Assembly: GCF_009905375.1 (NCBI RefSeq)
Contig: NC_133649.1
Coordinates: 229,814,102-229,878,101, forward strand
Direction: 5' to 3'
Length of the DNA: 64,000 nucleotides
From: Apium graveolens
Taxonomy: Eukaryota > Streptophyta > Magnoliopsida > Apiales > Apiaceae
This document shows, piece by piece, positions 33,157 through 45,791 of this stretch. Each line of letters opens with the position of its first letter. Within the stretch, counting starts at the first letter, position 1. A program made the translations under genes and the position numbers. The notes beneath the pieces were generated by a model that ran no database searches, had not been told where the DNA came from, and saw only the letters and a list, made by a program, of their open reading frames with translations.

Positions 33157-34818
33157 TGTTGGATTTTAATCGCAGCGGGGGCATGGCAAAACACTTTTAC
33201 ACATATAAAATCCGAATAAAAGCATATAAATCGTGAATAAAAATTCGAGGGATCGAATCTAACCTTTTAAAATAATTCGGAGACAACGATCAGAGATCCT
33301 TAGCAGTTGCTCCTCAAGTGTGAAGCACTCCACCGGTATCAACCAAGAAAACGATGTTAAGGAGGAGGAAGGAGGTGGAGATAATTGGATTTTCCAAACT
33401 TTTTGGGTTTTCGGGTTTGATGTGGGTTGGAATAAAATAGGGTCTATAATAGTGTATTTATAGGCAAAATTTTCAGCTGAAATTTTCCCATAAATAATAT
33501 TATTATTATCCCATTTATTATTCTCATTAATAATTAAAACACCTTTTAATTATTAATCCTTTTTCTAAATACTTTAGAAATAATTCTCTCTCTTGATTTA
33601 ATTTCCAAAAATTAAATCCTTAATTAATAATATTAAGAACTTTTCTTAATTAATTTATAATCAATTAAATCTCATTTAATCAATTATTAAATTTGCCAAT
33701 TAATTATTTATTTCATAAATAAATAATTATTAGCCATTATTAATTAATTCCTCCACCATTAAATTATTCTCTTTTTATGGTGTGACCCTGTAGGTTCAAT
33801 ATTAAGCCGGTAGTAGAAATAAATAATAATAAAACTATTTTATCATTATTTATATAAATTCTCTAATTTATTAAATATGATTAATTAATTAATCACATTT
33901 ATTCTACATCGTGAGGGATACTTCTCAGCATAGCGCGACTATCCGGATAATATGAATTCACTGCTTAGAATACCAAGAACCTATTCAGTGAATAGTTACC
34001 GTACAATAAACTCCTTCTACCCTACAATGTCCCGATTAAATACAAGGCATGGATCTCGTGTCAAGCCTATCTAATTCAATCACTTTGCTTACCATTTACT
34101 ATGCGTAGTTCTATGCAAATTAGAAACTCCTTTCTAATTTCATTTACTCTGGCCAGAGATTCCTGAACTAGCATAAGTGGATCAGCCTTGAACATTCGCT
34201 TCCTTCACTGGAAGGGGTAGATCCTTTATTGATCATACACTATCTTCATGTACAAATTCCTATACCCAGAAGAGCCCTAATAATTGTCCCTGGAGACTAA
34301 GAACCAAAGCAAAGCATAGTTCAGTGTACATAAGATGACTATGATGACCTCAAGTCTAAGGATACTTGTACAACTATCACTATGTGAACAACTGCTGACA
34401 CGTGAGTGAACTCCATCAGTTGTTCAGCTGTGCGAGTCATGTTCAGTGAACTTATTCCATAATAAGCACCTACATACTAGCTATAGTGTCACCACACAAA
34501 TGTCTATGAGAACAGACATCCTTCATAATGAAGCAAGCATAGTATGTACCGATCTTTGCGAATTATTAATTACCAGTTAGTAATCCTATGACCAGGAACT
34601 ATTTAAGTTTAGAGTTATCATCTTTTTAGGTCTCACTATTATGATCTCATCATAATCCATAAAAAGCTTTACTCTAAACTATGGTATATCTTATTTAAAC
34701 ACTTAAATAGATAAAGCCCGTAATAAAAACAAAACAAGTCTTTATTAATATCAATGAAATCAAAACAGATTACATAAAAGTTATTCCTAAATCCTAATGC
34801 ATGATTGGACTTAGGACA
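33157..34818 (-). repeat. E8 3' LTR
   Basis: On the minus strand it starts TGTCCTAAGTCC at 34818 and ends near AAAATCCAACA at 33157. It is homologous to the E7 LTR over most of its length, with many small indels. A TATA box lies near 33454-33462 (minus strand). Confidence 0.82.
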
Positions 34819-36668
34819 TATTCCTTTCAATCTCCCACTTGTACTAAAGCCAATCACTCTGGTATCTAATACCCATCTTGTCTTTATGACGATCAAAGTG
34901 ACTTTTATAAAGTAGCTTTGTGAGTGGGTCTGCTATGTTGTTATGTGTGTCAACTCTATTTCAATACAATACAAGAAATGTTACCGCGCTCCCACTATCC
35001 CTTTTGTAGACACATGGTTCATCTACGTTTTTGATAAAATCAAACTCTTTGATTGTCTCATCAAAATGAATGTTCCATCTTTCGAGAAGCTTGCTTTAAA
35101 TCACATATGGTTCGCAGTAGCTTACACACTAGGCTTTCATTTCCCTTGGAAAGAAAACCATCTGGCTATAAGCCAGATCTCATAGTCGTAGTAAGCAGCA
35201 ATCGCAAGCAAAATCCGAACTGATTTTAACAGGGCTATAGGTAAAAAGTTTCATCAAAATCAATCCATTTCCTTTGTTTGAATCCTTTTTCCAAAAGCCT
35301 GGCCTTATAGGTCTCCACCTGGCCATCTGCTATAATCTATCTTTTGTATACCGTATACATAGATTCCATTCTGGATTTCATGGCACTATGCCATTTCTCT
35401 GAGTCAACACTACTCATAGCCTCATTATAGGTCACAAGGTCGTCATCATTAATGATCGATAACTCATTGTCATTCTCAATGACAAGGCCATATTACCTCT
35501 CAGGTTGGCGAGACACTCTCCCTGATCTATGAATGGGTTGTTCCACAAAAAGTTGTTCAGTCAGAACAGGTGTTTCCACTTGATCCGTAGCAGTTTGTGC
35601 TTCTTGAACTTCATCAAGTTCAATTTTGCTCCCACTGTTTCCTTCAAGGATAAACTCCTTTTCCAAGAAGGTAGCATGTTTGGATACAAACACCCGATGA
35701 TCGGTGTAAAAGTAATACCCTAAAGTCTCTTTAGGATATCCCACAAAACTACATTTTACGGATCGATATTCCAGCTTATCTGGGTCAACTTACTTGACAT
35801 AAGCTTGGACATCCCCAAATCTTAACGTGTTTAAGACTCGGTTTCCTTTCTTTCCATATCTCATACGAAGTTTGAGGAATAGATTTTGGAAGGCACCATA
35901 TTCAGTAAATATGCTAAGGTTTCCAATGCATAACCCCATAGGAATACTGGAAGATTTGCATAGCTCATCATGGACCGAACTATGTCTAACAAAGTTCGAT
36001 TTCTTCTTTCAGATACCAATCTAGAGGAGTCCAGTGGGAGACTATACCATTTACTTAGAGATAATCTAGAAACACTCCATTAAAGTATTCACCACCTCGA
36101 TCTGATCGAAGAGTTATAATACTATGTTTGGTTGTTTCTCCACTTCATACTTATATTCTTTGAACTTTTCAAAGGCCTCAGACTTGTGTTTCATCAAACA
36201 TATATCCGAATCCAGATCTATCATCTATGAAAGTAATGAAGTATGAAAATCCACCCATGGCTTGCGTAGACATTGGTCCACATACATCTGTGTGTACCAT
36301 TCCTAGCAAATTTGCAGCCCTCTCTCCATGTCTACTAAATGGAGACTGCAGTGCCACAATGAAGTGAGATTTTCATCATCCCTTTTCTTTTATTAGTTTG
36401 TTCAATCTGAAGTAAATCATGTCACATTTATATAGACCATTATTTAAAGTACCACGTCCATAAAGAATATTATCTCTAAGAATAGAATATTCATTATTCT
36501 CAATAATAAATGAAAATTCATCCAAGTCTAACATGGGAATAATATTCCTCACAATCGAGGGAACAAAATAACAATTATTTCAAACAATAGTCTTGCCCGT
36601 AGGCATATGTAAATGAAATGATTCTACATCTTCAGCAGCAACTCTTGCTCCATTTCCCATCAGTAGAA
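34819..36668 (-). pseudogene. pol: E8 pol remnant
   Basis: Integrase end and linker are readable at 35744-35493 ([34 protein letters not shown]). Early RT follows (SSVDSEKW then MKSRMESMYTVYK, about 35420-35330; KGFKQ near 35285). After about 35190 most of the RT palm and RNase H is deleted. Scraps near 35060-34970 and the RNase H end (THNNIADPLTK, about 34950-34915) remain. The polypurine stretch AAGTGGGAGATTG lies at about 34831-34843. Upstream, 36668-35745 holds eroded protease and integrase. Confidence 0.78.
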
Positions 36669-37637
36669 TCACCTCCTCTTCTTCAAGAGTCCTACTTCTC
36701 CTTGGTCCCTGCAACAATTGCAGATATGAGAACCATGGGCGGTACCTAATACCCAAGTAGAAATTTGATTTAATGACATATTCACTTCTATCATGAACAT
36801 ACCTGAATCAGAAGCGGTAGTCTCACTACCCTTCTTCTTCTTCAATTCTGCAAGGTAAACCTTGCAGTTCCTCTTCCAGTGCCCCACCTTGTTACAGTGA
36901 AAGCAAACAACTTTGCTCTTGGGGTCTTCAGCTTTTGGTGGAACCGGCGTTTTCTCACCTACTTTCTTCTTCTTGGAAGGGTTCCTCTTCCTTTTCTTAG
37001 GATTGGAACCTTCACCAATTAGAAGAACAGAACTCTTCTTAAGGGGAAAATTCGATTCCGCAGTCTTCAACATGTTGTGGAGTTCAGGCAGGCTGACATC
37101 CAACTTATTCATGTGAAAGTTCACAACAAACTGCGAGAACGAACTCGGAAGCGATTGCAAGACCAAGTCTTGGCTCAGCTCCCCATCCATGGCAAAACCA
37201 AGTTGTCCAAGACATTCAATCAAATTGATCATCTTAAGTACATGGTCATTCACAGATGATCCCTCAGACATCCTACAACCGAACAGCTCCTTCGATAACT
37301 CATATCGAGCTGTCCTCCCCGCCACATCATACAACTCTTGTAGATGCATGAGGATAGTGTGAGCATCCATATGCTCATGTTGCTTCTGTAGCTCAATGTT
37401 CATGGAAGCTAGCATGATGCATTGAGCAACATTTGCATCATCTATCCACTTACGATACACAACATGTTCATCATTATGTGCATCACTAGCAGGTTCAGTA
37501 GGCTTAGGTGAGTCAATCACGTATTCCAGCTTCTCAATCCTGAGAACAATTCTCAAGTTTCGAAGCCAGTCAGCATAATTAGGACCAATCAATTTGTGAG
37601 CATCCAGTATGCTCCTGAGTGATAGTGCAGAAGACAT
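36669..37637 (-). pseudogene. gag: E8 gag and start of protease
   Basis: The frame is open for about 320 residues from MSSALSLRSILDAHKLIGPN. The capsid-type domain includes YADWLRNLRIVLRIEKLEYV, YELSKELFGCRM and LVLQSLPSSFSQFV, the copia gag (UBN2-type) pattern. A Lys-rich segment and the knuckle CFHCNKVGHWKRNC (CX2CX4HX4C) follow, then the protease start, where WVLGTAHGSHIC has Gly for the catalytic Asp. The frame ends after that at 36669. Gag itself looks complete, the most intact gag in the window. Confidence 0.88.
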
Positions 37638-37826
37638 AACGTACAAAGTAAATCTGTAAATGATAAACACATAACAACACTTAGCAAATATTCGATTTCA
37701 TTTTAAAACACTATATGAATCGGTTTTTATTCATAAGTGGCTCCCACTAGTTTTCCTAATTTATTCAACCCCCTACGTGAAAAATTAAGCATTCATAATG
37801 CTACTGAGAATAGGGATCCTACATTC

Positions 37827-38158
37827 CATTACACGACCCCGGCTGTAGCACGAACCGCCTTGTAATGTTCAATAGGCAGACAACTCTTGTCAATTACATC
37901 TCATGTTATTCCCTAATCAAACTTTAGCCTCTTGAATAATTGAGTCTCGGCTGTAGCACGACAAACTCAATATTCTAAGTCAAGTCTAACCCAACATTCC
38001 GTACAGTTGAATCAGTCCCCAAAGGCCCATGGCTGTAGCACGTACCGACCTTTAGATTCTTATTCAATGTACACATCTCTATGTAATAGACAAGTATTTC
38101 TTATTTCGAAATCAAAGCCCTCGGATGTAGCACGAACCGACAATGATTCAAAAATAAG
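37827..38158 (-). promoter_or_regulatory. Four leader stem-loops with shared loop motif (E8)
   Basis: Counterpart of 30898-31231. On the plus strand the loop appears as CGGCTGTAGCACG or close variants at about 37840, 37935, 38029 and 38122. In the stem at 37827-37867 the arms are CATTACA/TGTAATG where E7 has CATCACA/TGTGATG, a compensatory C-G to T-A change. One loop has a C-to-T change (CTACATCCG). Confidence 0.72.
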
Positions 38159-38293
38159 AACTACTTTTTTATCATGTTGGAAGGCTATGACCGCACAAGC
38201 CCGTTGTGTCATTGGCCAATTACTACTTGATTTATTTAATTTTAGAGGGATTATATTACGTTACAATCATAATCATATTATAAAGAGATTCGT

Positions 38294-40275
38294 GCATAGG
38301 TATTATGCAACTATAAGCATTGAAATCAACAGATAGATAACCAGATTACGAAACAGACATGCATATATACCATATTAGCATGCTCCAATATATCGCAAAA
38401 TTTGCTAATAACAATCATGCAATATCACAAGATAATGCATATACATATATTTACATCACAACAACAGTATAACGGGTAGAAAACTTGCCTGAGCGACTGG
38501 GGTTACGAATGGCTCGGGACGAGTCTGGTAACCTATAAACAACAAGTAAGTTGGAATTAAACCAAAGTCACTTGTAAATCTATACTTTAACTAACTTAGA
38601 CTCTAACGCTTGTTTTGCGCTCACTGATTCGCTTAAGCCACTCGGGTACCCTCGGCTCCACCATTTTTAATAATTTAACCTTTACGAGTTTTAAAGCGAT
38701 TCCTTCGCGAGTGTCTTACCAACTGCCTAACACACTTACCATAAATGTTTCATACATTAATTAACCCTTTTTGGTCTTTAATCTATGTTTCAAAGTAAGG
38801 CGAGGGGAAAAGTTTCGTTGGTGAAACGCCGTTACTTGAAACGGTCGTTTCTCCTAAACCGTGCATCGGAATCGAACGAACTACATATCAAAACGAAGCT
38901 CGTAACATGAGCTATCTAAACATGGCAGTGGTCATAAACTAGCAGGGGGTTCTCGGGTCCTAATGTTATGCACAAAAACAGTCTAAAGAAAATCGGACGT
39001 TACGACGGCTATGTTTACGCATTTTCCCAATTTTAAACCATTCAATACCAACCACAAATCAACCCCAAATCAATCATACAACCAATATCCCTCCAAACCA
39101 CATCATAACAGCCCCAACAAAACCACATTAACCATTTATACTTATTCCTCACATGAACTAAAAGCTTTACTTAGGTTCTTTAACTAATTACCAAGATTTA
39201 CAACTCCAACAATGCAACAAAACCAACTAATCTCTACAAACTCAACCAAACTTCAACCAATCAAGCATCATGCTTCACATATACTATATCAAACACATTC
39301 AATCCTAATTACTCAAAACTAAAGCTAGGGTTTGTAGTTTATACCTTCCTTGGAGAGTGGAGAATCAAGAGAATGGCTTGGAATCACCTTTAAAGCCCTT
39401 ATCCAAGCTTAATCTAAACAAAACTTCAAGAACACAAATTTTAGTTCTTGAAAACACTATTCATCATCTTCTTTCATGATTTATAGAAAAAGATTGGCTT
39501 GGAATTAGAAGCTTAAACTTATAGGAAGTATGTAACTATCCATGGGGAAGCTTAGATAATTACCTTGCTAAATAGTAAGTGGAGGAGCTTGGACTTTCAT
39601 TTTTTAAGAAAAAACCCGAGAGCATGAAGAAGAAGAAGAGAGATTTTTGTGTTTTGGCTTGATTTGCTTTTGGTTGGTTGATTTTTGTTGTTTGCTTTAG
39701 TGAATTACCTAGTTGCCCTTGGTTTTGTGTGGTTAAAAAGTCACTACATCTCCTTCCTTTCTTGTCATGCCTATGTCATCCTCGTGATGTAATCCTCCCC
39801 TCCTTGTCCTCTTTCTATTGGTTGGATGACATCATTCCCACTAATCCCTTTGATTAACTTCCTAATCGTTTGCCTAATGACCGCTGATCTGTTATACGGT
39901 TCGCTTAACTTTCGTTTTCGTTTATCGTTTGAGGGATCATACCCGGGATCTTATTACTTAGGTTCCCTTAACCTTTCTCAATATATTGTATTCCTTTTAT
40001 GATCCTCTCTTATAATCCTTTAATTTAAATCCTTTTTATCCTGTTACCTTATACTCAATTCTCTCCGTATCTAGTGGATTTCCGGGAAAAATCAAAGTGT
40101 TCAGAATTGGATTCTGACGATCTTTACATACACTTATATACCACATAGAATACTAATAATATCCCATAAGATCAATAACAGAACCCCTACATAGCGTGGC
40201 ATGAACAGTTTTCTCATTCAGCAAAAACACTATTCATAAGGGTTTCAAAAATTTCCAAAAATTGGGGTTATTACA
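38294..40275 (-). repeat. E9 3' LTR, truncated
   Basis: Begins (minus strand) at 40275 with TGTAATAACCCC. It ends at 38294 by truncation, not at a natural end, since homology to 48129-50110 stops abruptly inside the LTR. Confidence 0.88.
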
Positions 40276-40292
40276 GTCTCTCCTCCTTAAAA
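40276..40292 (-). promoter_or_regulatory. E9 polypurine tract
   Basis: Minus strand TTTTAAGGAGGAGAGAC, directly before the LTR start. Confidence 0.8.
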
Positions 40293-40384
40293 GGATTCCG
40301 TCCCGGAATCGGATAGAAATAAATAGGGATACTTTCTTAGTATTGCACTTTCTAACTCTCAAGTCAATTTTCCCACATTGTGGT

Positions 40385-41060
40385 TCTACCATCAAACTCT
40401 TACTAGTTTGATAACCCTTCTCCTAAGCACTCGTTCCTTTTCACTCTATAACCCTTCCTGGTTGCTCCATATAGGTTACGTCGGGTTGCATATCTATGCG
40501 CTCATATGCCCCTATTTATCTGGCATCTGAATTACACTTCCTTAACATTGATACGTGAAACACGTTACGACCTGCTACATGTTCGGGGTTAGGGCTAGCT
40601 CATATGCTAACTTCCCAAACGTCTTAATATATCCAAGGGTCCAACAAATTGTAGACTTAGCTTTCCTTTCTTTCCGAACCTCATCAATCCTTTCCAAGGG
40701 ATACCTATAACATTACTAGGTCCCCTATAACATACTCTTTATCCTTTCGTGTCAAATCAACATACTTATCATGACCATCTTGGGCTACTACCAGCCGTCC
40801 TCTGATTAGATCTATCATATCCTTGGTCCTTTGGACTACTGCGGATCCGAGCATCTTGCGCTCTACAACTTCATCCTAACATAAGGGAGATCGACATTGT
40901 CTTCCCTCAATGATCTCATAAGGCGACATCTCGATAATGACATATGATCTATTGTCGTAAGATAACTCAATCCGAATTAAGTGATCATTCCAAATTCTTT
41001 CAAGTCTATTGCACAGACTCTCATTATTGCTTTTAACATTAGAGCTTCTGCTTCTCAATA
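40385..41060 (-). pseudogene. pol: E9 integrase C-terminal half
   Basis: Minus strand at 41058-40876 reads IWNDHLIRIELSYDNRSYV and MSPYEIIEGRQCRSPLC, the Ty3/gypsy integrase segment HLPL-EF-YNN...PYE-LYGRKCRSPLC. It continues across frames with RTKDMIDLIRGRL, RFGKKGKLSLQFVGPLDIL and, near 40500-40390, the segment corresponding to the end of pol. Frame breaks occur every 100-200 bases. No chromodomain is identifiable. Confidence 0.78.
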
Positions 41061-44000
41061 CCCATTCTTTTCCAGTTCGTAATCGCTACTACCTTCCGTT
41101 CCTAATATTATACTGGTTATACTTTTGCTCGTTAGCGTTCTATAACCTTTTAATAACCACGTCAACCTTAGTATCACGAATGTGTTCCCATTCCGCATAC
41201 TACCACCACTTTATTACTCCTTTTTCAGTTGCTTCTATTTTCCAAAATTTGATCAATCAAATAGAAGTAAAGGAATTTGTTGAGAGATCACTAAGATCAT
41301 GAACACTTGTTATATCGCATAGTTAGTACAGAAGGTGGCCAGCCTTTAGTACTTGACAAGCAATTAAACAATAGCTGGTATCCTACTAGGCTTCTATCAC
41401 ACAGATAGATAGTCATTCGGCAATACCTCCCCTTTCTGGAAGGGTTGTTCTTCTCAGCTTACATGAAATGAAAAGAAGAGAAAAGAACGAACTGAAGAGA
41501 ATTGTATATATGAAAAAATATACTGCCACAAAATATCTGGCTTGGAATCTACCTCTGAACTATAGAGGTTTGTCATAGGAGAACAAAACATATATGTATT
41601 TATATCAACATCAAGTATTATAGCATCGTATTTCACGTGCCTAAATATTTTCTCTATCCCGTCCATCATTCTATGGACCCATGCCCTTCCTCGAGCTTAT
41701 ACACAATTACCTTTGAAACTCCCTCGACATCGAAAATCGAACCTGGGATCTCATTCTAGACATCATCGTTACTAGAATTCTATGCTTGCACCGCAACCTT
41801 CCTCGTATAATAATACGACTCTCTATTGATAAGAAAGAATAATAATTCACTATATAGATACTCTACTTAATTAGTCTATTAATGATAACTTATACACTAC
41901 CACGACCCGATTAGGGGTACTCAATCTCAACACCCATTCCAATACAACTCTCACGGTTGTAATCAGCTCAATACTCGCAGAATCATTGCTGCCTTACTAT
42001 GGTCCACCACTGACCTACTGTCGTCATTCATTTTCCATGAAGTCTTAATAGCTAACCATACGGAGTCCATACAGGTCGTATCTAATTCTCCTAAGGAGTT
42101 AACATAACCACCAATCACAATTCATGAAGAACACTCCAAACTCTGACGTACTTTCATGACATGTAACAGATAAAATTGCAGAAGAGTTTCAATCATAGCA
42201 ACGATAGCAGGTTAATACCATTTTTAATCATATGCCTTAGATAGAAGACTTAACTCAAAGGTTCGTCTAGTCCTTTTTGGAAACATGGTCCTGGCTTATT
42301 CTCAAGATAGTACCTCCTAAGATAGATAGCCCGTTCATGGCAATTACAAGAATTAAACCTTTGCCAACTACTATTACGGTTGGGTATTGCACAGTCATCA
42401 GAAGGAATGTCAATCTTCCAAACCATAATACAATCTGCATAGCTTTAACCATCATCATTGTATTCCTTTGGCACAAGCGCCTATAATTATCCTCATACCT
42501 TTAAAGTGTCGGCCACCTCTTTGGCCTTTACTGATAGTAAAATTTCCTTACAGTCAATGTCATTTTAACCACCTCCAAATAAATTTTTCCACCTTATTTC
42601 AATCACAGCTTATGTGAAGATGTTTTCCTTAAAATCTGATGAGTAAAAAAAATCACCATTTTTCCATAAGTTATTGCCTCATTCTTTAGAGGTTAATCAC
42701 TGTCATGACTGACTCTCAATCATAATTAGAACATCTTTTATCTTAAGTCCTAATTGCCCTGAACAATTTCGACCATTATTGGTTCGATCCATACCTTCTC
42801 GTGGTTTAACACGTGCCTCACTTGGCATCATTATAATTACGTCATATTTCCTTTATCAACATTTCCATTCTTGAGAATTTTGAATATTACCTTTCTCATT
42901 GCAAAACCTCTAAGGTTATCCTTGAATCGTTCCTCCTGTATTCCCTAGATACAGGGCATATCAAAATACCATTCACTATTACTAGAACCATTGTCTATAT
43001 ACTTCTGAAAAATTTCTCCACTGATCCTTAAAGGTCATCATTACCTTAATATTTTCAATTCATACTGTCAAAACTCATACTATCCCTATTAAGGGTGAAA
43101 TGCCAACCTGTATGCATTCCCCTAGGATTCATTTTAAGTTACCAATGTTCTATCCTTAATTCCACCTTTAAAAGGTACCTGCATCCTTCCATGTATAAAT
43201 CAAGTCATATATCCTTGATAGATTATCTTATTCATCATTCCCACCTCGATAGTCTATACCTAACTTCATAATAGCATCCTTATTCAAATTGAGGTCAATC
43301 CATATGGCCTCCAAAAGATAACAATGGTCATCTGCTTTTCTTTCCTGATTTGGTAATGATAACATGGATGTTCTGGAAGATATTGGTCATGTTCAACGTG
43401 AACTTCTTCTTAATAATTCCTTATTTACTTTTGTTGTTTATCTCAACAGTCATCTCAATGTTGGGATATCTTTCATATCTGGCGTCTCCCTTTCTGGGTA
43501 TCATGCCACCGGTCTTACACTTTACCTTCTTGAAGGTCACTTCCTTCATCCAATTTTCTTAATTTCTTACTTTCTTGTCTCCTCAGTCTATCCGCGTCTC
43601 ATTATTTATCCTTCGAATTATCTCAAGGTTTCCTCGAATCTTCCCAACTTACAGGGGATAAAATATATGTATCTCTTATACCTTCAACCATCAATTTAAC
43701 TCATGGTGAATCACTCTCATCCGGACGATTACATACTTTTCTATTTCTATTTCTACGAGTCTTTAGGGTTTCCTCATACCCAACTCCCTTATCATTCCTC
43801 AACTCTCTTGCCTTTATATTCCTTTCTCTTATCGTTATTTCATGAACCAACACAACATAAGCATTGATTTCAAACATCCCGTCATTCTGGATTCGTGTCT
43901 TCAGAACGAATCTTGATAACTTTTACAACTTAGATTCATAATTCATCATACTCGTCTGCCTTTATTCTGGCTCTTAAGCTTTTACACTATCTCCATAACC

Positions 44001-44681
44001 TTGGGAAGTACTTTCCTGAAAACAATTGACTGAACTTAAATCAGTTTATTATAATCTCTTGCTCCGTGTCTTCCTTGGCCTTTCACCAGCGGGTGGTCTC
44101 TCTCTTAGGAGGGTAAGTGATAAAACAGTCTTTTGTGGTTCGTCAATCATTTAGAGTCTCAAATGATTCATCTATTTCCTTTAGCCAGGCTCTTGCCTCG
44201 ACTAGGTCAGCTTGTTCCTTGGAACTCTGAGAGCTTAGCGACTTAAAGGTGATGAAAGAATTTCCCACCGCACTGTCTCCTCAGGGTGGTGGTTGGGGAT
44301 AATAGTCTAAGTTCTTTTTAGACAGGTCCATGAATTGCCGTATAGGAGTACCGTCTCGGGTCTCCTTTCCTTACTCGACTTTCTATTTCCTTAGTATGAA
44401 ATGTTTCATCCTACTCCCCATAATTGGGGTCATCTTTTAATTTAAAATCCTCATTTTCCACTCCATTATGTCATGGGTTCCTTCTATCTTGATGGCGACC
44501 TCCCTGACTATCACGTTCAGGGTTTGCTCTAAATCTTATTCCTCAAACTAGCTTTCATCTAAGATCTCATCCTTACGCTTTTGAACTTTCGGAACCCAAA
44601 TTCTATAGGAATACCTCATTATTCCCTTATCATCTTTCTCGATATTAACCTCTTATCTATTTGTTGGCTCTCTGCCTTCAT
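41061..44681 (-). other. E9 eroded integrase region and unassigned sequence
   Basis: By order this should hold the integrase zinc finger and core, but it is longer than needed and I cannot read the motifs. Several short open frames (for example 43364-43699 +) have no family resemblance. It may include foreign insertions. Confidence 0.45.
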
Positions 44682-45400
44682 TCATAACTTTTTCTGGCAC
44701 AATATGATCTTTTCCAATAATTCAGGCTGTATTGCTATCTCAAACAGCTTTTCGGTACCGGCTCCGGTTACCTTCACTACTATTTCCATTTTCTCAAAAT
44801 CTCTTATAAACTCTCCAAAAGACATTATCATCTTGAGTCTCTCCTTTTTAATAAGGGCATCAGCCACCATATTGGCTTACCCCGAATGATAAAGAATCTG
44901 CCAATCATAATTCTTGATTAGCTCTAACCGCCTCCTCTGGCGTATGTTGAGCTCTTTCTACGTAAGAATGTACTAGAGCACTTATGGCTTAGGTAATTCT
45001 CGCACTTCTCTCCATACAAGTAGTGCCTCCAATCTTTAGGGTAAAACTATTGCCACGAGCCTAAGCTCATGGGCGGTGATATCAAATTTCATATTACCTT
45101 AATTGTCTTGACGCAGACGCGATTATCTTGCTGTGCTAAGAAGCACCCTAATTCCTTATGCGAAGCGTCACTTACAAATCATAAAATCTCCTTTTTCCAT
45201 CCGGCAATGCCAGCATAGGGGCCATCACCAACCTCTGCTTCAGTTCTTGAAAGCTGTTCTCGCATTTCTCTGTCCATTCGAACTTCTCAGTCTTACGAGT
45301 AAGCCGCGTTAAAGGGGCTACTATCTTTACAACTTGAACGAACCTCCGGTAGTGACCGGCCAATCCTACCTCTGGTAGTCGACCAAACCATGGTCATCAA
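44682..45400 (-). pseudogene. pol: E9 RNase H remnant fused to gag start
   Basis: 45363-45172 reads AGHYRRFVQVVKIVAPLTRL and EFTEKCENSFQELKQRL-type text, the Ty3/gypsy RT-RNase H junction. 44870-44682 reads MVADALIKKERLKM, then GAGTEKLFEIAIQPELLEK, the RNase H end and linker to integrase. Upstream of 45400 the sequence is already gag leader, so most of gag, protease and the RT palm are deleted. Confidence 0.75.
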
Positions 45401-45778
45401 TTCATCAGTGGTCCTTTATCCAATCCTGTCAGGATCCTCCATGGGGTCCTTCTCAACAACTATCCCTACTAGGACAACATCCTCAATATCAACATCATCC
45501 GGTCCTGCATTAGGACACTCTATCGGATCCACAATCTGATCTCCAATAACTAATAAAACATCATCGCGTTGATGTTCCTCAACTTCAGGGTTCGGAGTCC
45601 CGCTACCATATACGATAACGAACTACGCTCCTATCACGATATTTATAAGGGTTCCCATAAGGGTTTTAACCGTCAGTACTACGTTAGGTAGCCCGACTAT
45701 GAACTTGGCAAGAGTTCTTATTATCTTAGTGAATCTTATTATCTTAACGTCCCATCATCTCTGAGGTTTATAACGCTT
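45401..45778 (-). pseudogene. gag: E9 gag N-terminal remnant
   Basis: Minus strand reads an acidic stretch (VIGDQIVDPIECPNAGPDD, VVLVGIVVEKDPMEDPD) like the acidic gag N-terminus of Tekay-type elements. It joins RNase H text directly at about 45390, the deletion junction. Confidence 0.55.
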
Positions 45779-45791
45779 AGCTCTGATACCA
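45779..45791 (-). promoter_or_regulatory. E9 primer binding site
   Basis: Minus strand TGGTATCAGAGCT, four bases from the LTR end at 45796. Confidence 0.9.

Larger units (their letters stand above)
33157..38293 (-). mobile_element. E8: copia element (-), inverted relative of E7, 5' end missing
   Basis: On the minus strand a leader (38293-37638), gag, pol with deletions, polypurine tract and 3' LTR follow in order. The 5' LTR and upstream leader are lost at 38293, where E9 LTR sequence begins. The 3' LTR abuts the truncated E7 pol. E7 30770-33154 and E8 35400-38293 form an imperfect inverted repeat of roughly 2.4-2.9 kb per arm. Confidence 0.82.

Noticed and set aside
43364..43699. 111-residue plus-strand frame as a host gene
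   Set aside because: Inside E9, hydrophobic by composition, no motif, no conservation evidence.
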